Of a stretch of 64,000 bases of DNA, positions 60,028 through 64,000 are shown in pieces. How positions within the stretch are numbered: the first letter of the stretch is position 1; each line of letters opens with the position of its first letter. Origin of the DNA: Rhodospirillaceae bacterium LM-1 (GTDB taxonomy: Bacteria; Pseudomonadota; Alphaproteobacteria; Rhodospirillales; WMHbin7). The notes under the pieces are model-generated. The model ran no database searches and was not told the DNA's origin. It worked only from the letters and a program-made list of their open reading frames with translations. The stretch is from positions 113,872 to 177,871 of the forward strand of contig CACUVI010000028.1 in assembly GCA_902725215.1 (NCBI GenBank). The letters are read 5' to 3'. A program made the translations under genes and the position numbers.

Positions 60028-60669
60028 ATGAATTTCGAAGCGCATCATACAGACGGGCTTGAGGCCTGTGTCGTCGAGTGTTGGTCCTGCAAGGGGCCAG
60101 CCAGCCCGCGCGCCCTGTTCTGTTCGGTCTGCGGGGCCGTGCAGCCGCCACGCCCGCTTGATCATTTCCAGCGCCTGGGCCTGATGCCTAGCTTCGATAT
60201 CGATCAAGGCGAACTTGAACGGCACTATTTCGGTTTCCAGCGCCGCTTGCATCCCGACCGCTTCGCCGCCAAGTCGGGCAAGGAGCGGCTGAACAGTCAG
60301 CAGCAGGCGATGGCGCTGAACGAATCCTACGAGACGCTGAAAGACCCGTTGAAGCGCGCCGCCTATCTGCTGAAGCTGAAGGGCAAGAAGGTGGACGACG
60401 CCGATGGAGCCACGATTTCCGATCCCATGCTGCTGATGGAACAGATGGAAGCCAGGGAAGCCCTGATGGAAGCCGATTCGGCCGAGCAGGTGCAGGCCAT
60501 TCTGGCCCGCACGGAATCGGACATCGCCTATGCCGTTGATGATCTGTCGCAAGCCTTTCAGGCCGGTTGCCTGGACGGTGCGGCCAAGCTGGTGTTGAAA
60601 ATGAAATATCTGCTGCGCCTGTCCGACGAGGCCAGGGGGCGCAAGGCGCGCCTGATGAAGGGGGCATAG
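60028..60669 (+). CDS. hscB: Co-chaperone HscB with N-terminal zinc-ribbon-like extension
   Basis: HscB is the J-domain partner that delivers IscU to HscA. The J domain has its HPD motif in LHPDRFAAKSGKERLNSQQQ near residue 76, followed by a helical IscU-binding domain (AVDDLSQAFQAG). Unlike E. coli HscB, residues 18-35 carry two CxxC pairs (Cys18/Cys21 and Cys32/Cys35, CWSCKGP and FCSVCGAVQPP). This layout closely resembles mitochondrial HSCB, including the Q-P spacer before the J domain. The stop shares one base with the hscA start. Confidence 0.95.
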   Translation: MNFEAHHTDGLEACVVECWSCKGPASPRALFCSVCGAVQPPRPLDHFQRLGLMPSFDIDQGELERHYFGFQRRLHPDRFAAKSGKERLNSQQQAMALNESYETLKDPLKRAAYLLKLKGKKVDDADGATISDPMLLMEQMEAREALMEADSAEQVQAILARTESDIAYAVDDLSQAFQAGCLDGAAKLVLKMKYLLRLSDEARGRKARLMKGA

Positions 60670-62552
60670 TGAGCGACGATCTTCTGTTCGACATTTTCGA
60701 ACCCGGCGAAACGCCCCTGCCCCACGCGGACGACGAAGTGGCGGTGGGCATCGATCTGGGCACCACCAATTCGGTGGTGGCGATTTCCAGGAGCGGCAAG
60801 CCGGAAGTGCTGCGCGACGCCAAGGCCCGCACGCTCATTCCATCCGTCGTCGCCTATGGCTTGGATGGATCGGTCATCGTCGGCGAGGAGGCGCGGGAAT
60901 TGATCCTGGATCGCCCGCATGACGTGGTCAGTTCGATCAAGCGGCTGATGGGACGCGGCATTGAGGACATCAAGGCGGTGGCGGGCCAACTGCCTTTCGA
61001 GGTGGATGGCGACGCCAGCGGCATGGTGCGCATCAAGGTGGCCGGACGCACATTGACCCCGGTCGAGATTTCAGCCGACATCCTAAGGGCGGTGCGCGCC
61101 CAGGCCGAACAGGCCCTGGGCAAAAAGGCGCCCAAGGCGGTGATCACCGTTCCCGCCTATTTCGACGATGCGGCCAGAACCGCCACCAAGGACGCCGCTA
61201 GGCTGGCTGGTATCGAAGTGCTGCGCTTGGTCAACGAGCCGACGGCGGCGGCGCTGGCCTACGGCCTTGATCAGGGCGCCGAAGGGCTTTACGCGGTTTA
61301 CGATCTGGGCGGCGGCACTTTCGACGTGTCCTTGCTGCGCATGGAAAAGGGCGTCTTTCAGGTCAAAGCCACCGGCGGCGATGCCGCACTTGGCGGCGAC
61401 GACATCGACCATATGATCGCCGAGAAATTCCTGCACGAGCGCTCCGAGGCCGATTTGAATCCGGGCAAGGTCAAACAGGCGCTGATGACGGCCAGGGTGG
61501 CCAAAGAATGTCTGACCGCGCGCGAGGCAGGCGAATGGATGCTGGAATTCGACGGGCGCACCAGCCGTCACGCGCTTACCCGCGTCGAGCTGGACGCCAT
61601 GATCGCGCCGTTGGTTGGGCGCACGATGGCGATTTGCCGACAGGTGCTGGAAGATGGCGGCGCGGCGCCCTCGGATGTGAAGGGCGTAGTGCTGGTGGGC
61701 GGCTCGACCCGCGTGCCTGCCGTGCGCCAAGCGGTGGCCGATCTGTTCGGCGCCATGCCGCTGGCCAACATCAATCCCGACGAAGTGGTGGCGGTGGGGG
61801 CCGCCCAACAGGCCGAAGCCCTGACCGTTGGTTCCGACACGCTGCTTTTGGATGTCACGCCTTTGTCGCTGGGGTTGGAAACCATGGGCGGCATCGTCGA
61901 AAAAGTGATCTTTCGCAATACGCCCATTCCCACCGCCATGGCTCAGGAATTCACCACCTACCAGGACGGTCAGACGGCGATGATGATCCATGTCGTGCAG
62001 GGCGAGCGCGAACTGGTCAGCCAGAACCGCTCGCTGGCCCGTTTTACGCTGTCGGGCATACCGGCGATGGCGGCGGGGGCGGCGCGCATTCGCGTTTCCT
62101 TCACCGTCGATGCCGACGGCCTGCTGACCGTTTCGGCGCGCGAGATGACGACGGGTGTGGAATCGCAAGTGCAGGTCAAGCCCAGCTACGGACTTTCCGA
62201 GGACGAAATGGCAAACATGCTGAAGGACAGCATGGAACACGCCAAGGAAGACATGGCCGCCCGCCTGTTGGCCGAATCGAAAGTGGACGCCAAACGAAAC
62301 GCGCTGGCCGTGAAGGCCGCCCTGACGCATGACGGCGACCTGCTTTCGAAGGAAGAATGGGGCCTGATCGATCAGGCCCTTGCCAAGGTGGACGCGGCTT
62401 GCCAAGGTACGGATCGCGAGGCCGTGCTGGCGGCCAGCGACGCCCTGGAATTGGCGACCAAGCCGTTTGCCGAAAAGCGCATGGACCGGGGCATCAGAAA
62501 GGCGCTGGCTGGGGTGAGCATGGACAATCTTGAGAAGCGCGTGGGGGAGTGA
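60669..62552 (+). CDS. hscA: Hsp70-type chaperone HscA
   Basis: HscA uses ATP to release clusters from IscU. The 627-residue protein has the actin-like ATPase signatures GIDLGTTNSVVAIS near residue 27, VYDLGGGTFDVSLLR and VVLVGGSTRVPAVRQAV, then a substrate domain with TPLSLGLETMGG. The GTG start overlaps the hscB stop (TAGTG); a longer frame within hscB is not used. It is followed by fdx with a three-base gap. Confidence 0.97.
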   Translation: MSDDLLFDIFEPGETPLPHADDEVAVGIDLGTTNSVVAISRSGKPEVLRDAKARTLIPSVVAYGLDGSVIVGEEARELILDRPHDVVSSIKRLMGRGIEDIKAVAGQLPFEVDGDASGMVRIKVAGRTLTPVEISADILRAVRAQAEQALGKKAPKAVITVPAYFDDAARTATKDAARLAGIEVLRLVNEPTAAALAYGLDQGAEGLYAVYDLGGGTFDVSLLRMEKGVFQVKATGGDAALGGDDIDHMIAEKFLHERSEADLNPGKVKQALMTARVAKECLTAREAGEWMLEFDGRTSRHALTRVELDAMIAPLVGRTMAICRQVLEDGGAAPSDVKGVVLVGGSTRVPAVRQAVADLFGAMPLANINPDEVVAVGAAQQAEALTVGSDTLLLDVTPLSLGLETMGGIVEKVIFRNTPIPTAMAQEFTTYQDGQTAMMIHVVQGERELVSQNRSLARFTLSGIPAMAAGAARIRVSFTVDADGLLTVSAREMTTGVESQVQVKPSYGLSEDEMANMLKDSMEHAKEDMAARLLAESKVDAKRNALAVKAALTHDGDLLSKEEWGLIDQALAKVDAACQGTDREAVLAASDALELATKPFAEKRMDRGIRKALAGVSMDNLEKRVGE

Positions 62553-62555
62553 CGA

Positions 62556-62897
62556 ATGCCCAAGATGACTTTTATCGACCGCGACGGCAAAGCACGCGAA
62601 GTGGAAGCGCCCGAGGGCCTGTCGGTTCTTGAGATCGCGCATCGCAACCATCTCGATCTTGAAGGCGCTTGCGAAGGGTCGCTGGCCTGTTCGACCTGCC
62701 ATATCGTGGTCGATCCGAAATGGTACGGCAAATTGAAGGATGCCAGCGACGACGAGGAAGACATGCTCGACCTTGCTTTCGGCCTGACGCAAACCTCGCG
62801 TTTGGCCTGCCAGATCATCATGACCAAGGAGCTGGACGGGCTGGTGGCGACCATTCCTTCAGCGTCACGCAACATGATGGTGGACAAGAAGAAATGA
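62556..62897 (+). CDS. fdx: [2Fe-2S] ferredoxin, isc type
   Basis: This ferredoxin supplies electrons for cluster assembly. The 113-residue protein has the adrenodoxin-type cysteines Cys-x5-Cys-x2-Cys in [14 protein letters not shown] near residue 39 and a fourth in SRLACQIIM near 86. It lies directly after hscA, and its stop overlaps the iscX start (ATGA). Confidence 0.96.
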   Translation: MPKMTFIDRDGKAREVEAPEGLSVLEIAHRNHLDLEGACEGSLACSTCHIVVDPKWYGKLKDASDDEEDMLDLAFGLTQTSRLACQIIMTKELDGLVATIPSASRNMMVDKKK

Positions 62898-63100
62898 GCA
62901 AGCCGCTGAAGTGGCAAGACGTTCACGACATCGCCATCGCGCTGGAAGACGCGCATCCCGACGTTGACAACGTCAATCTGCGCTTCACCGACTTGCACAA
63001 ATGGATTTGCGCGCTGGAAGATTTCGCCGACGATCCCCTGAAGTCGAACGAAAAAATCCTGGAAGCCATCCAACTTGCCTGGATCGACGAGCGGGAGTAG
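62894..63100 (+). CDS. iscX: IscX, small acidic isc accessory protein
   Basis: IscX binds IscS and tunes iron or frataxin-like input into cluster assembly. The 68-residue acidic protein reads [19 protein letters not shown], then [20 protein letters not shown], and ends WIDERE, matching the family closely. The ATG at 62894 overlaps the fdx stop. It is the last gene of the isc operon; no terminator is visible in the six bases before the convergent HEPN gene. Confidence 0.95.
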   Translation: MSKPLKWQDVHDIAIALEDAHPDVDNVNLRFTDLHKWICALEDFADDPLKSNEKILEAIQLAWIDERE

Positions 63101-63106
63101 GGGGCG

Positions 63107-63496
63107 TCAGTACCTGTCGGCGCACCAATCACGCACGTCGCCGATCAGGGCGGAAACCGTGCGAAGCTGTTCTCTCAATTCATGCAAGTCTGGATTCTTC
63201 GGCATGCGCCCGCCCGGAAGTGGATAGCGAATGGTGGTGGCGTAGCGAGACAGACCATCAAGACTGGCGAACTCCGCCCTCCAGGCATGATCCGTCGGCA
63301 GCAATTGGGCCAACGCACCCAGATGATGTTGGGCGGGGACGGGAATTCCTTCGGCGCTCAAGACTGCCTTGACCAGTTTCTCAGCCGCCTGCTGGATGGC
63401 ATAGGCGGCATGGCGGGGAAAGGCGTCAAGCACCTTCCTTGCGACGGCAAGATCTTCTTGCGCCAAGGCAAGATAGCTTTCGATCAGCGAGGTCAT
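63107..63496 (-). CDS. HEPN domain protein
   Basis: The 129-residue helical protein has HEPN features: LIESYLALAQEDLAVARKVL and AAYAIQQAAEKLVKAVLSAE, plus a late LSRYATTIRYP motif. The last segment lacks the Arg-x4-6-His pair of HepT-type RNase toxins and is closer to the PF05168 group with a Tyr-Pro ending. Its start overlaps the MNT gene (ATGA), the usual order for MNT-HEPN pairs that act in toxin-antitoxin or antiviral roles. Toxic activity cannot be assumed. Confidence 0.85.
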   Translation of the reverse strand: MTSLIESYLALAQEDLAVARKVLDAFPRHAAYAIQQAAEKLVKAVLSAEGIPVPAQHHLGALAQLLPTDHAWRAEFASLDGLSRYATTIRYPLPGGRMPKNPDLHELREQLRTVSALIGDVRDWCADRY

Positions 63497-63969
63497 TGGC
63501 GCTTCGGGCGGCGGACATATATTTTTCGCCCCTCGCGTACGGCCTGGCCGACCAGACAGGACGGATCGTCCTTATCCTTCATGAAGTCGCCTTTGCGGCA
63601 CGGAACGACATCGACGGCCAGCCCACAGGCGGTGACGGGCGCCGCCACTTTCTGCGGCTCGTAGTTTTCTTCTGGCAGGCCATCGGCCAGCACGACCAGC
63701 AGGTCAAAATCGCTGTGTGGCGAAGATTGTCCACGGGCGCGCGAGCCGAACAGCCAAATCTCCTCTGGCCTTAAGGTCGCCACCAGACGGTCGCGCAGAA
63801 AGCCGATGGCGTCGCTTTCGGAGCGGAAAGGGCCGACCGGAGCGTCGCCCATGCGGGAAAGCAGCTCGCGCAACTGATCCGCTTTGTCTTGGCGCAGCAG
63901 TTCAGCGACGGCGGTCAGGACGTCTCGGTGTTCGGGCGCAGCGCGCACTGACTGGACGGGCAAGGACAA
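63493..63969 (-). CDS. MNT-type minimal nucleotidyltransferase
   Basis: The 158-residue protein has the intact nucleotidyltransferase motif: LFGSRARG at residues 74-80 with Gly75-Ser76, then SDFDLLVVL with Asp87 and Asp89. In characterised pairs the MNT protein adds AMP to, and silences, the HEPN partner. An N-terminal helix of about 60 residues precedes the catalytic domain. The start is a TTG six bases after GGAG; the initiation context equals that of the response regulator at 37517. The promoter is at or beyond the window edge. Confidence 0.85.
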   Translation of the reverse strand: MSLPVQSVRAAPEHRDVLTAVAELLRQDKADQLRELLSRMGDAPVGPFRSESDAIGFLRDRLVATLRPEEIWLFGSRARGQSSPHSDFDLLVVLADGLPEENYEPQKVAAPVTACGLAVDVVPCRKGDFMKDKDDPSCLVGQAVREGRKIYVRRPKRQ

Positions 63970-64000
63970 GGCAAACTCCGTAATACAATTACATATGCAA

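Noticed and set aside
1-64000. tRNA and rRNA genes
   Set aside because: No intergenic gap contained a recognisable GGTTCGA-type T arm with matching acceptor stem. Most gaps are under 150 bases.
1-64000. CRISPR array
   Set aside because: No series of direct repeats with regular spacers was seen. The only repeated elements are the two REP copies and the 11-base Pho units.
1-64000. Long opposite-frame ORFs, for example within pepA, acnA, the IOR gene and hscA
   Set aside because: They lie antisense or out of frame to clearly homologous genes, and have the low-complexity Arg/His/Gly-rich composition of GC-rich shadow frames.

Overview
The window looks like chromosomal DNA from a GC-rich alphaproteobacterium of the Rhodospirillales type, possibly Magnetospirillum-like. 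This is inferred from gene content and order: obgE-proB behind rplU-rpmA, glnE-bcp, a complete isc operon, a fused indolepyruvate ferredoxin oxidoreductase, CZB-domain chemoreceptors, bacteriohemerythrin and many GGDEF proteins. No phage, insertion sequence, CRISPR array, rRNA or tRNA gene was recognised. Most of the window is dense housekeeping DNA. Several convergent gene pairs overlap at their stop codons.

Layout. 1-8937: a truncated hydratase, folD, a flippase-like membrane protein, pepA-holC with two unknown genes, ubiA and a protein methyltransferase. 9016-12963: three diguanylate cyclases in a row. 12972-16357: proB, obgE, rpmA, rplU and a YdjM-like membrane protein, with a clear terminator and promoter. 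16367-17185: a small accessory patch with two orphan antitoxin-like genes on either side of a broken GIY-YIG nuclease gene, which sits between two exact inverted copies of a 32-bp palindromic repeat. 17339-23102: acnA, a STAS/soluble-chemoreceptor pair and a nucleotide-sugar epimerase. The gap between the last two carries a strong Pho-box promoter in front of an unannotated 23-codon ORF. 23505-28498: fused IOR, a small exported protein, purS and purC. 28704-34491: a fourth diguanylate cyclase, gatCAB with an unknown fourth gene, ruvX and a DUF2061 protein. 34667-43315: AEC transporter and CoA-transferase, an orphan response regulator, bacteriohemerythrin, a DUF455 ferritin-like protein, a pseudo-receiver, bcp and glnE. 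43390-55767: a YhdP-like giant envelope protein, a Cache-CZB chemoreceptor, tyrS, anmK with a Tat-exported M6-like protein, and an adenylate cyclase paired with a lone TRAP binding protein. 55868-63100: a hydrolase, then cysE-iscR-iscS-iscU-iscA-hscB-hscA-fdx-iscX behind a promoter that carries a good type 1 IscR site. 63107-63969: a HEPN/MNT pair.

How the genes work together. The isc block is a self-contained iron-sulfur factory. CysE supplies the precursor of cysteine, IscS releases sulfur, IscU and IscA carry clusters, HscBA and ferredoxin mature them, and IscR probably represses the whole unit. Acetyl-regulated, c-di-GMP, cAMP and chemotaxis signalling genes are unusually frequent: four GGDEF proteins, one class III cyclase and two CZB chemoreceptors. 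An FNR/CRP-family-like palindrome precedes both one cyclase and the bacteriohemerythrin, which suggests a link to oxygen. The most unexpected signals are the Pho-box promoter with its small ORF at 21965-22119 and the REP/GIY-YIG unit at 16572-16970.
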